Part shown: positions 10,401 through 21,829 of the stretch, one piece after another
Numbering within the stretch: the stretch's first letter is position 1
Layout of the letters: each line of letters starts with the position of its first letter
NCBI RefSeq assembly: GCF_027172205.1
Contig: NC_070604.1
Location: 99,035,851-99,099,850 of the forward strand
Reading direction: 5' to 3'
DNA length: 64,000 nucleotides
Source of the DNA: Podarcis raffonei
Taxonomy: Eukaryota > Chordata > Lepidosauria > Squamata > Lacertidae
Program-made: the position numbers and the translations under genes
Notes under the pieces: generated by a model
Database searches by the model: none
Seen by the model: only the letters and a program-made list of their open reading frames with translations
Told to the model about the DNA's origin: nothing

Positions 10401-13029
10401 TCTGAGGATCTCAAAAAATCTGCTATATTTTGGTAATATGCAGATTTATTTGAAAAAACTAGTTGAAAAATTAATTGGTTTAATGGAAGGTGGTCAGTTC
10501 AGGCAGCTGACAGCCCTAATAAATATACATAAGTATATTGTATAAGTATAAATATACATCAGTTTGACATCTCTGCCATAGATGCTTTCGATAAAGGGTA
10601 TTCCTGTCCTAGGAGAGGGTGCAACTTGCCCAGTTTGCAGGATGCAAAAAGATTCTGCAGGACAGTTCTAGTTAGCTCTTGGAGAATTCAAAGATAATTT
10701 GCTAAAGAAGAGCAGGTTTTAAGAGCATTTGTTATTATTATTTTCTTTCACCATATCCTTCATAAATAACTATAGCAATATTATCAACGCAGTGGGGGTG
10801 TCTTTCAATAGTGGTTATGTGATAATCTGACACAGAACATAAAAGATGGCAGGAAATTGAGGATCAAGAGTGTCCTGAAATTTCACTTAGCTAAGTCTCT
10901 TGCCTTTTCCTCCAGTTTCAAAGGCTGGGAGAGGGAAATGGACTGCCTTAACTTTCAGTTTCCTGGGTGTTTTATAGCTTTGCCATGAACATGTCCAGAT
11001 AGGAATGAAAGAAGTGTGTGTGGAAAATAAAACAAACACGAGTTGTGTTCTACATCTGAAGATCAAAGATTGAATTGCAAGCTCTTTTCTCCTCTCCCCC
11101 CCCCCAAAAAAGTGAGGGGACATGTGCATCTGCCCTGGTCCACAGCCTGAACTGATTAAACTGATGAAGCAGGGTGCAAGACTTTTGCCTACCTCAGCTT
11201 TGTAGTACCTTGAAGGGGACAGTAATGTAGTTATTTCCTTTATAAATCGCTTCCCATGAAACATCCTGAAGCAGTTCGCCATAAAATCAACCAGAAAACC
11301 ATGTATAAAAACCATTTGAAATCCAATGCAGACTCCAGATAGCCATCTCCACTTGAAAATTATCCTTGTGATGTGAAATACAGCGCCGGCCTTCTTCCCC
11401 AGAGCAGTGGCGGGTTTATGGTCCATGGTGTTTTCTACACAGCCCTTTTTTGAGGGGCGTGGGTAGGGCTATTCCTTCATTTAAATAAATGTGACTTCCA
11501 TCCAAAAAATACAACAGAGCTAAACGCTTAAGAATGAGGTAATAACACAGATTATCCCCCCCATTAGATTATTAAACAGTTCCTTTTGCTTGTGATGAGA
11601 CACATATAGAGGTAGAAAGAAGACACGAGAATTCATCAAGGGCAATTCATTGTCATGTTTCAAAGATCTTCTCTCAGTTAATTATGTTAATGACTGGGGG
11701 GGGGGATCATCCACCACAAGGGACACTACTTTTGTGCATATCTATAAATCCTCAACTGCCCTAGAGCTTCTGTGCAATGGGTTGGGCCGGCCTTCTCATC
11801 AGGCAGAGTGAGGCATCTGCCTCAGGTAGAACATGTTGAGGATGGGGATGGAGACTTGCTAGTCATCCTCCTGAGTGACCCCACCCATCCCCTTCTGTCG
11901 GAGGACCACCATGTGGGGTTTTGTCCTTCTGCAAGCACAACATCTTGTGCCATCCCTACAGGAGCCTTGCGCTGGTCAGCCTGGAGACATCTCTTGCTTC
12001 GTTAACAGCCTTGAAACCATGGGGTTGCCTCCAAGGAGCAAAAGCTGGGGATGATTTTAATCGGGGGAATTTGTGTTGGAAAAGGGATAAGCTGAACCTC
12101 CTTCTCATAGCACCATGATCTTAACTAGGGATGGGGGGAGAAATTCAGTTTGGTTTGCATTTAAAGGCAAGTATTAAATCTAAACTTTCCGAACCAACCT
12201 GAGAACCAAACAACAACCTGCCGTCCTTTGAAGCTTGCACTTCCCCGAATTTTGTGATGTTTTCCTTGTCTCATGCAAATATCTGAATGACAGAAGCAGC
12301 GCTCTTGTTTCTTTTAAAAGTTCTCTGCCAGGGTCTAAAGAACCTGGTTCTTTGTTTTCAAGGGCGTTTAAGGCTCCTGTTACTCAGACAGTCGACTCCC
12401 CCCTTGCTTCGAAAACTGGCTTTGAAACTGAAAGGAGTTTTGAAAGCAGTTTGTGTTGTGATCATGGCATTGAGGGGGAACATCCTTTGTTTAAGAGAAA
12501 CTAGTATTAAAACCCCGCTTGGCACAAACGAATTCTCCTTTTGACTCTCCTAGCAGCGCAATCCTACGCATGTTTTACTACAAAGTCAGCTTCACTATGT
12601 ACAATAGGGCTTGCTCCCTCCTGGGGGTGCATTTAGGATTGCAGTATTAATCCCCATCACTTTGACCCATATATTTTAAAAGGCAGCTTGGTTGCCCTCC
12701 TGCTTACTGCCGTCTTTTATATATTTCTCAGCTATCATCATCATCATTATTGAATAATAGTGGTTTTTCTAGCACCTGTAATTTGCAGGGAGCCTTTTGA
12801 CCTTTCTTATCTTCAGCTCGGTTTAATTGTAGCTGCGCATTATTGTATATGGTGTTTTTGCTTCGTGTGGGAGCAATTAAACCAAAATGAACAAGGTAAA
12901 GAAATGCCATAAAATTATTTGCAAATTAAAAGCGTGACAAATGTTTTCCAGTTTATGATAGCATAATAAGCAGAATGGTCACCAAGCACTGGTACATATT
13001 TGAAAGATGATACCCAGTCTTGCTTCTTT
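10401..13029. other. Gene-free interval
   Basis: No exon, RNA gene or clear transposon except a 'GGCTGCAATCCTA' MITE near 12555-12650. A 179-codon minus-strand open frame at 10887-11426 shows no recognisable family or flanking exon signals and is judged chance. Confidence 0.4.
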
Positions 13030-13275
13030 TAGTTTAAACCAGGGAACCAGGCAGAGGGTCTTCTCGGTAGTGGCGCCCGCCCTGTGGAATGCCCTCTCAC
13101 CAGATGTCAAAGAAATAAACAACTATCTGACTTTTAGAAGACATCTGAAGGCAGCCCTGTTTAGGGAAATTTTTAATGTTTGATCTTTTACTGTGTTTTT
13201 AATATCCTGTTGGAAGCCACCCAGGGTGGCTGGGGAAACCCAGCCAGATGGGCGGGGTATTAATAATAATTACAA
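13030..13275 (+). mobile_element. L2/CR1-type LINE 3' end with intact coding tail
   Basis: Codons 13055-13183 read RVFSVVAPALWNALSPDVK, then EINNYLTFRRHLKAALFREI and FNV to a TGA stop, the usual C-terminus of L2/CR1-type ORF2. The 3' UTR follows (GGAAGCCACCCAGGGTGGC, GATGGGCGGGGTATTAATAA) and ends in AATAAT repeats. 5'-truncated and without internal stops, so fairly young. Confidence 0.75.
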
Positions 13276-13960
13276 AGATGAAACTGGAGAAAAGGATATT
13301 AAAATGCATCTGCATATGTGCTGCCTTCAGCCTATAATTTTCCATAGCTATGCAAAGCAGGATGTGTTGTTTTCAGGATCCCACATTTTAGTACTTCATC
13401 AAGTGCCCTAGAATTGTCTCCCATCTGAGAGCTGGGGAGCAGTGGTGGCAGCAGTTAGTGGATAACTTAGGGGGATGCAGCTGGCCTACTTTGTAGGGCA
13501 GCTGTGCAACAGCTGCACAAGGAAGAGTGTAAGCATGTTCTCGTAGCCTTCCCGCTTCACATGGGTGACTTTTCTCATATGTGAAACAAAATAAAAAATT
13601 GCACACGAAAGCTCATACCAATAACAAACTCGGTTAGTCTCTAAGGTGCTACTGGAAGGGGGGAAATTATTTTGACTACGGCAGACCTACCTGTAACTGT
13701 TCTCATTTGCGTGAGAGAGGGTTACAGAAGTGCTTCCTCACCCCAAGATCTTGTGGATTAGGAGAGGAGAAAAATGTGAGGCCCAAGGCTATAATTACCA
13801 TGACTACACCAGGATTCTGGTTCTTGCACTCTAGATTTCAATTCTGTCCATAAGTTTTGAACACAGATAGTTTTACTGTACATCAAGGCTTCCATTCTCC
13901 AGCTGCTAAACCTGCAGTTGGTGTTTACTTCGGGCAGCTGATATGTACTTGTCTCTGATA
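13276..13960. other. Gene-free interval
   Basis: No gene recognised. Around 13600-13660 there is a scrap resembling the dispersed repeat at 5172-5425 (GTTAGTCTCTAAGGTGC). Confidence 0.35.
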
Positions 13961-13963
13961 CAC

Positions 13964-13987
13964 ACACACACTCTCTCTCTCTCTCTT
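13964..13987. repeat. (CA)n(CT)n microsatellite
   Basis: Six CA units directly followed by CT units. Short. Confidence 0.85.
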
Positions 13988-14482
13988 AGTTTGCGCATTA
14001 CTCATAGTTTGAAAATCACTTTTGACTCCTGTAACGTAATTATGTTAATGTCAACTGAGTCACACAGAAACAGAAAGCTCTGTATATCAAGACTTGGTGT
14101 CAGTTTCTGAATACAGTGCACTCCTGTACACAGGAGGAGGGGACAAAATTGCCGGATTGTGAAAGTCATGCTAAATTACAAGCCGCGGCTCAGAAGGAAG
14201 GTTAATTTTAATTCAGGTTCACTGCAATTACCATTTTGAAAGGAAGCTCAAGCAACTTTTTCCCATTGGAGGTAGATCGATTAAACAGCAGGGAAAGTTG
14301 GGACGCCTCCACCTTCTTGCCAAGCGATATTTGCAGAATAGGGTTCACAAACTGGCAAAGATAGGTACTGTATGCTTAAGCCCACGGATTTCAACAAGCA
14401 TAAGCCTGTCCAATTCTAGACTGCAATGTGGCTACACAGGCAGGACTATTCTTCATAATCAGCTATTGGTGCTGAGCAACAC

Positions 14483-14575
14483 ATTTCAATCCTAGGCACA
14501 CTTACCTGGGAGGAAGTCCCAAGTAATGGAGCTTATTTCTGAGTAGACATGTGTAGGATTTCACTGCACAGCAAT
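14483..14575. mobile_element. Palindromic MITE, 'GGCTGCAATCCTA' family
   Basis: CAATCCTAGGCACACTTACC on the left and TGAGTAGACATGTGTAGGAT on the right are the two family arms around GGAAGTCCCAAGTAATGG. Boundaries approximate. Confidence 0.55.
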
Positions 14576-14669
14576 GTATTAATTTAAACTAAACCTATTA
14601 ATGTCAAGTAGCTGGCTTTGGAAGATCTCTGAAATGTGCTAGACTGATACGTTTTTTGGTTCTGTAGTA

Positions 14670-14869
14670 CAGTAAGCCTGCAACTTACGCAGGGTTCTGG
14701 GGATCGTGCCTGAAGGCAAAACCGCCTAAAGGGTCCAGTGGTGGGTGGAATTGTCAAATTCTTTTTTTCCTGGACACCCAACCCCTTTTCCATTTTTGGT
14801 TTTTTTATTTTGGGCAAGTGTGGAAAGCTGAATTCATCCATTACATGGGCACAAGTTGTGGGCTTACTG
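14670..14869. mobile_element. Tigger-like MITE
   Basis: Left end CAGTAAGCCTGCAACTTACG, right end CACAAGTTGTGGGCTTACTG, which are inverted copies of each other. TA precedes the element (14668-14669); the right flank is CA, so the duplication is mutated on one side. Confidence 0.6.
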
Positions 14870-15030
14870 CACATTCTCCTCAGAAGGAAAATGAACGTGT
14901 AAGGGTTGGCATGTCTGGAGAAGTGGTGCGTACAAAACCCCATTATTTAAACGACAGTATCCTGTGGAATAGGTTGCTTCAATAAATTGACCTATTTCTG
15001 AGTCACATGGTGTCAGTACTTTCTTTTTCT

Positions 15031-15640
15031 TTTAAATTGGTTTTTATTAAAGATTTTCTGTGACACAAAGAAAACAAATAAACAAGGAAAATTGCATACA
15101 GCATCTCCGCTTTCAATTCCTGGAGTCATACAAATAAAGCATACTGCAACAAAGCTCTGGACCCTCAAATCTCTCACAATATAGGGCTGCCATATGTCAG
15201 AAACAGTGTCCGGGTGAAAATCGCTAAAATGTCCAGGAAAATCCAGGCATGTAGATTTTGGTGAATTTCCTTAAATTTCCTTTTATGAGATTTTGGGGGA
15301 AACACTCAACAACTTTGGTTTCTGGATTTTCACTTTTTGAAATACAGCAACCCTCTCACAATGCCAATAAAAATAAATAACTATATAAATAAAGGATCTA
15401 CGCATGAGACGCTGACACAAAAACCCTGCACAGACACTATGCAACAGAATGAAAAGATCATTATCCCATCTCCTGCAACCCTTTCCCTCCCTCTCTCTCT
15501 CCCCTCTTTCCCCCCAATGTCCATGGCAATACTGAACATAAATGCAGTGTCCATATTTTTAAGGCAAAGACCTTTTCAGACCAATAGTTCCCTTCACAAA
15601 CACACAGATAAACATGTCATGTTGTTGTTGGCGATGGTAA
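15031..15640 (-). mobile_element. LINE (L1-like) 3' region, split by a MITE
   Basis: In reverse, an A-rich tail (AAAATCTTTAATAAAAACC) and pyrimidine/purine-biased 3' UTR like the other L1 ends here. It resumes after about 15352 with the CCCTCTCTCTCTCCCC tract. Ends uncertain. Confidence 0.45.
15193..15351. mobile_element. hAT-like MITE inserted in the LINE remnant
   Basis: Ends AGGGCTGCCATAT and ATACAGCAACCCT are inverted copies. CTCTCACAAT occurs just before the left end and CTCTCACAAT right at the right end, consistent with an 8-bp or longer target duplication. Exact boundary unsure by two bases. Confidence 0.6.
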
Positions 15641-15682
15641 GCAAGTACATATTTTCTACATACAGAGATGGGTGTGTGAGTA

Positions 15683-15898
15683 CAGTGGTACCTCGGGTTA
15701 CAGACGCTTCAGGTTACAGACTCCGCTAACCCAGAAATAGTACCTCAGGTTAAGAACTTTGCTTCAGGATGAGAACAGAAATCGCGTGGCGGCAGCGGGA
15801 GGCCCCATTAGCTAAAGTGGTACCTCAGGTTAAGAACAGTTTTAGGTTAAGAACAGACCTCCGGAAAAAAATTAAGTTCTTAACCCGAGGTACCACTG
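15683..15898. mobile_element. Tigger-like MITE, family 1
   Basis: TIRs CAGTGGTACCTCGGGTTA and TAACCCGAGGTACCACTG are perfect inverted copies, flanked by TA (15681-15682, 15899-15900). The TA target and CAG ends point to a Tigger/pogo-type transposase. Relatives at 38242 and 49224. Confidence 0.85.
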
Positions 15899-16503
15899 TA
15901 CATGTAGGAACTAGCCTCCTGCACAAAAGTAGGATTTACATTCACTGCTCCGCCTACTTTTGTTTCCAGCCCTAATCACTACTTGCATGTGGCCCCCAGA
16001 AGGCTGACAAGAAAGGAATGCGGCCCTTCAGCTGAAAAAAAAGTTCCTCTCTAAATGTAATAGCCATGAGGGTTGCCAGGCAGGATCAAAGCAGCAGAAT
16101 CAGATTTCTACCTGGCCCTACCACTCTGATCCCAACTAAAAATCTCTTCCCCTCCCAATCTACTGTTTGCACATCAGGAAGGTGTCCTCCATTGGCACCA
16201 AGGGGTGTGTCCTTCCCTATGCAAACAGCAGTTGGGGGGGAGGGATTTTAAATAGGGCATTGGGAAGGAAAGAGCTAAGCTCCCCCTCCGCACACACCCA
16301 GCTGTGCTTCAATTTCACTTGTCCGTGTACGTCAGATCTAAAACAACAGACTGCAACGTTGAGTGAGTAGAATTCTCCCTTATTGACTATTCAGAAGAAT
16401 AGTCATGTCTGCCAAACGTAAAAGACTTAAGGTATGTTCATTATTAGTGGCTTGAAGCAAAATAAGGTCATTCTCTCCCTCTCAAGTCTTGGTCGCCATA
16501 GAT

Positions 16504-16752
16504 CACGGTTAGGCAAACTAAGGCCCGGGGGCCATATCCAGCCCAATCACCTTCTAAATCCAGCCCATGGACGTTCCGGGAATCAGCATGTTTTTACATG
16601 AGTAGAATGTGTCCTTTTATTTAAAATGCATCTCAGGGTTATTTATGGGGCATAGGAATTCGTTCATTTCCCCCAAAAAAATACAGGCTCGCCCCCACAA
16701 GGTCTGAGGGACAGTGGACCGGCCCCCTGCTGAAAAAGTTTGCTGACCCCTG
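16504..16752. mobile_element. hAT-type MITE with perfect 8-bp duplication
   Basis: Ends CACGGTTAGGCAAACT and AGTTTGCTGACCCCTG (inverted, few differences), flanked by CCATAGAT on both sides (16496-16503, 16753-16760). Same family, opposite orientation, as 50135-50390. Confidence 0.85.
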
Positions 16753-16994
16753 CCATAGATCATGGCCACACATCTCAAATTGGTCGCAATCAGACCATGC
16801 CAAGTCACAAAACGCACCTGGAGCCCTGGGAATTTTTAACACTGGAGAGAGGGCGAGGGTGCTTTCACTGAAAGCGAGGGACATTTTGGGTTTCCTTGCC
16901 CCTGCAACATGTAAACCCCAAACACCTATTCGTTAAGCTGCCACCTGACTTGCATGCTCATCTGTACCTATGCGATGGCCATTATGGTTTTCCT

Positions 16995-17215
16995 CATTTA
17001 TTTTTATCCCCCCTTTCTCCAAGGAGCGTAACATGTCATATATGGCTCTCTCCCTCATCATTTAATCCCCACAACAACCCTGCGAAGTAGGTTAGGCTGA
17101 GAGGCAGTGATTGGTCCAAGATCACCCAGTGAGCTTCGTGGCCAAGTGGGGATTTGAACCCTGGTCTTTTACATCCTTGCCTGGCACTTTAACCACTGTA
17201 CCACACTGCCTCTGT
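16995..17215 (-). mobile_element. CORE-SINE (MIR-like)
   Basis: Reverse reading: tRNA-like head GTGGTACAGTGGTTAAAGTG, B-box-like GGGTTCAAATCCCC, core CTGGGTGATCTTGG, then GGGTTGTTGTGGGGATTAAA and a CTCCTTGGAG tail. Confidence 0.8.
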
Positions 17216-17496
17216 CCACAGTCCTGCTGATTCTTCCACATTGTTTTCTAATCAGATTGAAGCTGGTTTGAAGAAGGAACACGTCCAGCAGCACTATTTG
17301 TCATGGAACCATTGGATCAATATGGATTGTGGCTGTTGTGCAATGACTGCGTTGAAAATTAGCAGTGGGAGCACAGTGGATGTGGAGTAATTGGAAAGGT
17401 GAGCATACCCATACAGAGATTTAACAATGTGCTTCACTCGCTGCCACCAAAATCAGTGGTCCTTTTTACAAATTTCCTTAGGCTGCAATCCTATAC

Positions 17497-17672
17497 ACAC
17501 TTATTGGAGGGTACACACCATACATTTGAAGCACAGGACTTGCTCCAAAGAATCCTGGGAACTGTAGTTTGCCAAGGGTGCTCGGAATTGCAGCTCTGTG
17601 AAGTGTACGCTACAGTTCCCAGGTTTCTCTGGGAAGCCATGTGCTTCAAATGAATGATGCGTACACAGCCTG
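17497..17672. mobile_element. Palindromic MITE, 'GGGAACTGTAGTTT' family
   Basis: Left GGTACACACCATACATTTGA..., right GCTTCAAATGAATGATGCGT then ACACAGCC are mirrored. Inside, AATCCTGGGAACTGTAGTTT is mirrored by CTACAGTTCCCAGG. It appears inserted in a 'GGCTGCAATCCTA' MITE (left half at 17480-17496). Confidence 0.7.
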
Positions 17673-18837
17673 AGCTCCATTAGACATAAGACTGCACACT
17701 AGAAATCTCAGTTCTCAACTTTTGACACAGCTCAAATACAGAATATGTCTATTTGGTATTGGTGAAATAGCGGCATGCATATGTTCAGTGATATTTAGTT
17801 ACCCCAAAAAAGCTCATTGATTTGGAAACTCCCTCCAGAGCATAAATTCCCACCCACCCACAGCAAAATGATTGATGCCCTGACACAAAGAAACATTGAA
17901 CAAAAGCAAATTAAGCCACTTCAAACAGATATGTGGAAACTCCTTCACAGGTCCTGGGTGACACCCCCAGCTGAATCTTGTGAATGCCCCTCCAAAACTC
18001 ATGAGATTTAACCCTTGTGAATATAGCTTTACAATCTGACCATCAGTGTTCATTTGCTAATTTCAGGAAAGGGGGGGTGTATATTTTCAGGTATTTGCAA
18101 AACTAATCTGCGATGGTCAACATTCAGTGTTCACCGTTAACGGTCCCAAGCACTATTCACACACACATACAAGTTTACATGGATGTATATAGTATTACCT
18201 GGGAAAGTTGAGAGATGAGCCAGTTCCAGACCTGAAGCAGCCCTCGGTCTCTGGGAAAGCTGAGCTTCTCTCTTTTAGCCTGACTCCTCATCTCTCTTTC
18301 AAACCTCTCCATCTGCTCCCTTAGCCAGAACCTCAGTTAATGACCTAAATCTCCTTTGCCCCCCAGGCACCCCCCAAGTAACCAACTGTTGTTACTAAAT
18401 TAGGTGGGAATATGAAATCATAGCATAGGTGACTAATATGCGCCCTATAATTCTCCACTACCCATGATCTAAATATGAAGCAACCGCATCATCTCGACCT
18501 TACCAGTGCGTGAGGGGCTGTATTTCACAGCAATGCCCTTTGCTCAAAAGATAACCTACTAGGGACAACATCTGTCGTTCGAAACCGGTGAGACTGACAT
18601 GAGTTCTAAATATTTTTGTGTGATCCCCTGCTCCTCTAACTACTTAAGTCATTTTCTGCTTTTTAGTGTGTGGAAATTTACAGCCAGCGGCTCTTCCTTT
18701 ACAATACAAAGACATGCCATAAACAGCATTTTTTTTTAAAAGGGGGGAAAAGAATCACAATGTTTAGAAAAGAAAAGGTCATGTTCAATTACAAAACTAG
18801 TGATAAGGAAGTTATTCTTAATTAAGTTAGTTATGAA
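17673..18837. other. Gene-free interval
   Basis: No gene, RNA gene or recognised repeat. Confidence 0.4.
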
Positions 18838-19066
18838 AGAGGCAGTGTGGTGTAGTGGTTAGAATGTTGAATCCGTAGGAAGAGGAAGGCAAGAGTTCAA
18901 AGCCCCACAATCATAAGGTTCCCTATGTGATTTTGGACAAGCCCAACTTACTTTGCCTAACCAACCTCTGAGGGTTGTTGTGATGATGGAAGGGTGGGTG
19001 GGGAGGGAGAACCATATATGCCTCTCTGAACTCCCTGAAGGAAGGATGGGATAGAAACAGTAATAA
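18838..19066 (+). mobile_element. CORE-SINE (MIR-like)
   Basis: Head GGCAGTGTGGTGTAGTGGTT, B-box-like GAGTTCAAAGCCCC, core GTGATTTTGGACAAGCCCAA, then GGGTTGTTGTGATGATGG and tail GGATGGGATAGAAACAGTAA. A CR1 end follows at once. Confidence 0.75.
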
Positions 19067-19175
19067 ATCATAGAATCATGGAATCGTAGAGTTGGAAGGG
19101 GCCTCTGAGGGTTATCTAGTCCAACCCCCCTGCAATGCAGCAATCTCAGCTAAAGAATCTCTGACAGATGGATGC
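19067..19175 (-). mobile_element. CR1 LINE 3' end
   Basis: Reverse reading CTAGATAACCCTCAGAGG, then TTCCAACTCTACGATTCC and ATGATTCTAT is the CR1 3' terminus with its ATTCTATG-type octamer. Confidence 0.75.
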
Positions 19176-19384
19176 AATACAAACAATTTTGATTGTATTT
19201 TTAACACTTAAGTTTCCAGAATCGGGAATGTCAATATTACATGTGGTTGTTGTGGTGTCTTCTTCTTCTGTTGCTCATCAGCATCTGGTATTCAGTGACC
19301 TACTGTCTGAACATGTTGCACAGAGTCATCACAACTAGAATTGTCCCTGAATTTGTCTAGCCAGTTTGAAAAGTCCTCTAAGCT

Positions 19385-19650
19385 TATGACCAGTACAAGA
19401 GGGGAGGCTCACCTGGCAGTGGAACGGGAATCGCACACCTTCAGGCACCAGGCAAAAGCATTCTTTGTTAAAGGCCTTTGGCTTTTAACTACCTATGACA
19501 TTTTTGCCCCAGTGGGATGTTTCAACCTATTTTGTGTGTATGTGTGTGCCTTGTTTTAATGAATGTGTTTGTTTTTTTTGCTTAAAATATCGTAAGTCAC
19601 TTTGAGTTGCCATGGCAAAACAGTGACTTATTATTCTTATTCTTAATGTG
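19385..19650 (+). mobile_element. L2/CR1-type LINE 3' end
   Basis: Residual coding sequence (AFFVKGLWLL) leads into a T-rich 3' UTR with AAGTCACTTTGAGTTGCC and a TTATTATTCTTATT tail, typical of this LINE group. Confidence 0.55.
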
Positions 19651-19667
19651 GCAGCCATCCCATAAAA

Positions 19668-19785
19668 CAGGGATGGGAAACCTGTGGCTCTAGAGATGTC
19701 GGATTCCAGTTCCCATCATCCCCAGCCAGCATGACCAATGTTCAGGGATTATGGGAGCTCTAGCTCAAAAACATCTGGGAGGTCA
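19668..19785. mobile_element. hAT-type MITE, 'ACTACAACTCCC' family, eroded
   Basis: CAGGGATGGGAAACCTGTGG on the left, ACATCTGGGAGGTCACAG on the right, with CAGTTCCCATCATCCC in the middle. Confidence 0.6.
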
Positions 19786-19929
19786 CAGTTAATTAATTAT
19801 ATGCTGTGCGAAACAAAGTTTTCTTTTTTAACAGCAGCATATAAACAGAAAAGCATCAGTTTGGCCTGGTCAAGAGGCCTTTGGGTTTTCTACTCATATG
19901 CGACAAAGCCATGGCATGCTTATTTATTA

Positions 19930-20135
19930 TGGTTACATCCTACCTTATTCCAAGGATTTTAGGGAGTATTTTCCCTCAGGCTCAGTCCTCATAACAACCA
20001 CCCTATGAGGTAGATTAGGCTGAGCAATATGGAGTGGCTGGCCCAAGGCTGTCCAGTAAGCTTCATGGCTGAATAGGGAGTTGATCCCGTGTCTTCCTGG
20101 TCCATGTCCACCACACTAACCGCTGCACAAGAGTA
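19930..20135 (-). mobile_element. CORE-SINE (MIR-like)
   Basis: Reverse reading GCAGCGGTTAGTGTGGTGG, then ACACGGGATCAACTCC (B-box region), CTGGACAGCCTTGGGCCAGC and the GGTGGTTGTTATGAGGACTG tail region. Confidence 0.7.
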
Positions 20136-20562
20136 ACACTGGACTTAGGTGCCCATTGGGATTCTCTACTGCAAACATCTGTGACACATTTGATTTCAAC
20201 CATATTATATAAGCAAGCCCTTGAGTGGTTACATACACAATCCAGCATGACCAATGTATTCTTGGCATCACTCCCAAAGTCAGTGGAGTTTTTGAGTTAT
20301 TACGGAATGACGGTTACAACTTCATCTATGTTGGACAATATTGCTTTCCTCTCACACACCACAGTATTACAGTGTGCGATAGGCACACAAATTCCTTTTT
20401 AATTCAAATGGCCCTCATAAAATGAGAAGGGAAGGGATGTTTATTTCACATAATATGGATCTTAGGCTGGCTGTTCAGCTACCTCCAACTGGTATGAAGA
20501 ACACTGTTATCAGAAAATGTAACAGGCTTTTTAGAAGTTAACACTAACCAATGTAGTTTACA

Positions 20563-20650
20563 GCACAATCCTATACAAGTCTACTCAGAAGTAAGTCCCA
20601 AGGAATTCAATGGACCTTACTCCCAAGTAAGTGGATATAGAATTCTAGCC
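20563..20650. mobile_element. Palindromic MITE, 'GGCTGCAATCCTA' family
   Basis: CACAATCCTATACAAGTCTA and CTCAGAAGTAAGTCCC on the left are mirrored by TTACTCCCAAGTAAGTGG and ATAGAATTCTAGCC on the right. Confidence 0.55.
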
Positions 20651-20789
20651 ATAGACTACAAACAACAATTTGTGTTCCAGACAAACTATGGTTCCTATCA
20701 TTTCCCCTTTCTTCTGCCTTCCCCGAGAACTCCCATATACTATCACTTTAACAACTATTTTATATGGCATCAGACTATTGGTGAATCTG

Positions 20790-20935
20790 GTTGAGTACGA
20801 TCTACTTTGATTGGCAGCAGCTCTCCAAGGTTTCAGGTACAAGCTTTTCCGAGTTCTACCTGAAGACACCAAGAACTGAATCTGAGACCTTCTGTATGCT
20901 AGACAGATGTTGGACCACTGAGCTACAGTCCTGCC
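20790..20935 (-). mobile_element. tRNA-Ala-like SINE
   Basis: Reverse reading gives the head GTAGCTCAGTGGTCCAAC, CTAGCATACAGAAGGTCTCA, then ACCTTGGAGAGCTGCTGCCA in the body. Confidence 0.7.
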
Positions 20936-21117
20936 CTTCTGAGGGTAGCAAGGCAACACCCCAAGCCATGATTTATTGGTTTGGGTTTCACATCAAACCA
21001 TAGTATGCCCAAAGGGTGGAGTACAAAATAGTTTCAAACCGTGCTTTCAGGTCCTAGTTTGATTGCTGCATTTGCGGCCTTATGGTGGAAGGTGCTCAAG
21101 AGCTTCTAAGTAGAGCA

Positions 21118-21244
21118 CAGGCCTGGGAGGATGGGGATCTGTGGACTTCCAGATGTTTTTGGACTCCACAACTCTCTTGACATGCCCAGTGGTCAGGGAA
21201 CTGTAGCCTAGGAATATCTGGAGGGCCACAGGTTCCCACACCAG
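21118..21244. mobile_element. hAT-type MITE, 'ACTACAACTCCC' family, eroded
   Basis: GGACTTCCAGATGTTTTTGG on the left, ATATCTGGAGGGCCACAGG on the right, around a CCAGTGGTCAGGGAACTGTA core. Confidence 0.55.
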
Positions 21245-21477
21245 GCACACAAGGACAGCGTATCCCTGTATTTTTTCTCCAACTACCAAACAATGGGGGC
21301 AGATAAAAGAGGAAGGCTGTTAACCTCAGGCTTGTATGTTTCCTAGAAGCATCTGGCTGGCAACCATTGGAAACGGAATGTGCAATTAAACTGGGGCCCT
21401 TGGTCAGATGCACAAGCCACTTGCGTCCCTTATAACCAGGCTCAGATTAGGCCAATAATCTTCTGAAGATTAAGGCT

Positions 21478-21713
21478 TTATTGTATGATTACATTTCTAT
21501 CCCACCGTTTCCCCAAGGAACTCAAGGTGGTGCCCAGTATTATCCCCACTCCCCTTTTCATCCTCACAACACCCCTGTGAGGTGGGTTAGAAATGAGGGG
21601 GCAGTGGCCGACCCAAGGTCAACCGTCGGGTTTCACGGCTTAGTGGGAATTTGAACTCTGCTTTCCCTCAGCTCCTAGGCCACCACTCTAACCAGTACAC
21701 CACACTGTCTTCC
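21478..21713 (-). mobile_element. CORE-SINE (MIR-like)
   Basis: Reverse reading: GTGGTGTACTGGTTAGAGTG (head), GAGTTCAAATTCCCAC (B-box), then GTTGACCTTGGGTCGG, GGTGTTGTGAGGATG and the CTTGAGTTCCTTGGGG tail. It lies about 100 bp from the CpG island. Confidence 0.75.
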
Positions 21714-21829
21714 AGAAGGTCTCTCATCCAGGCACTGAACAGACCCAAGACCTGTAGTCATATCCTGTTGCTGTTTTTTAATAAATTTTAACAAGGCTGC
21801 TTTCGTTTTTCGCTTTTAAAAAAAATCTC

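Noticed and set aside
10887-11426. 179-codon minus-strand frame
   Set aside because: No recognisable family, unremarkable composition, no splice context; likely chance.
1-21800. ATF3 coding exons on the minus strand
   Set aside because: I looked by eye for the bZIP basic region and the HRPTCIVRAQNG region and found no match; the exons, if here, must lie left of the window.
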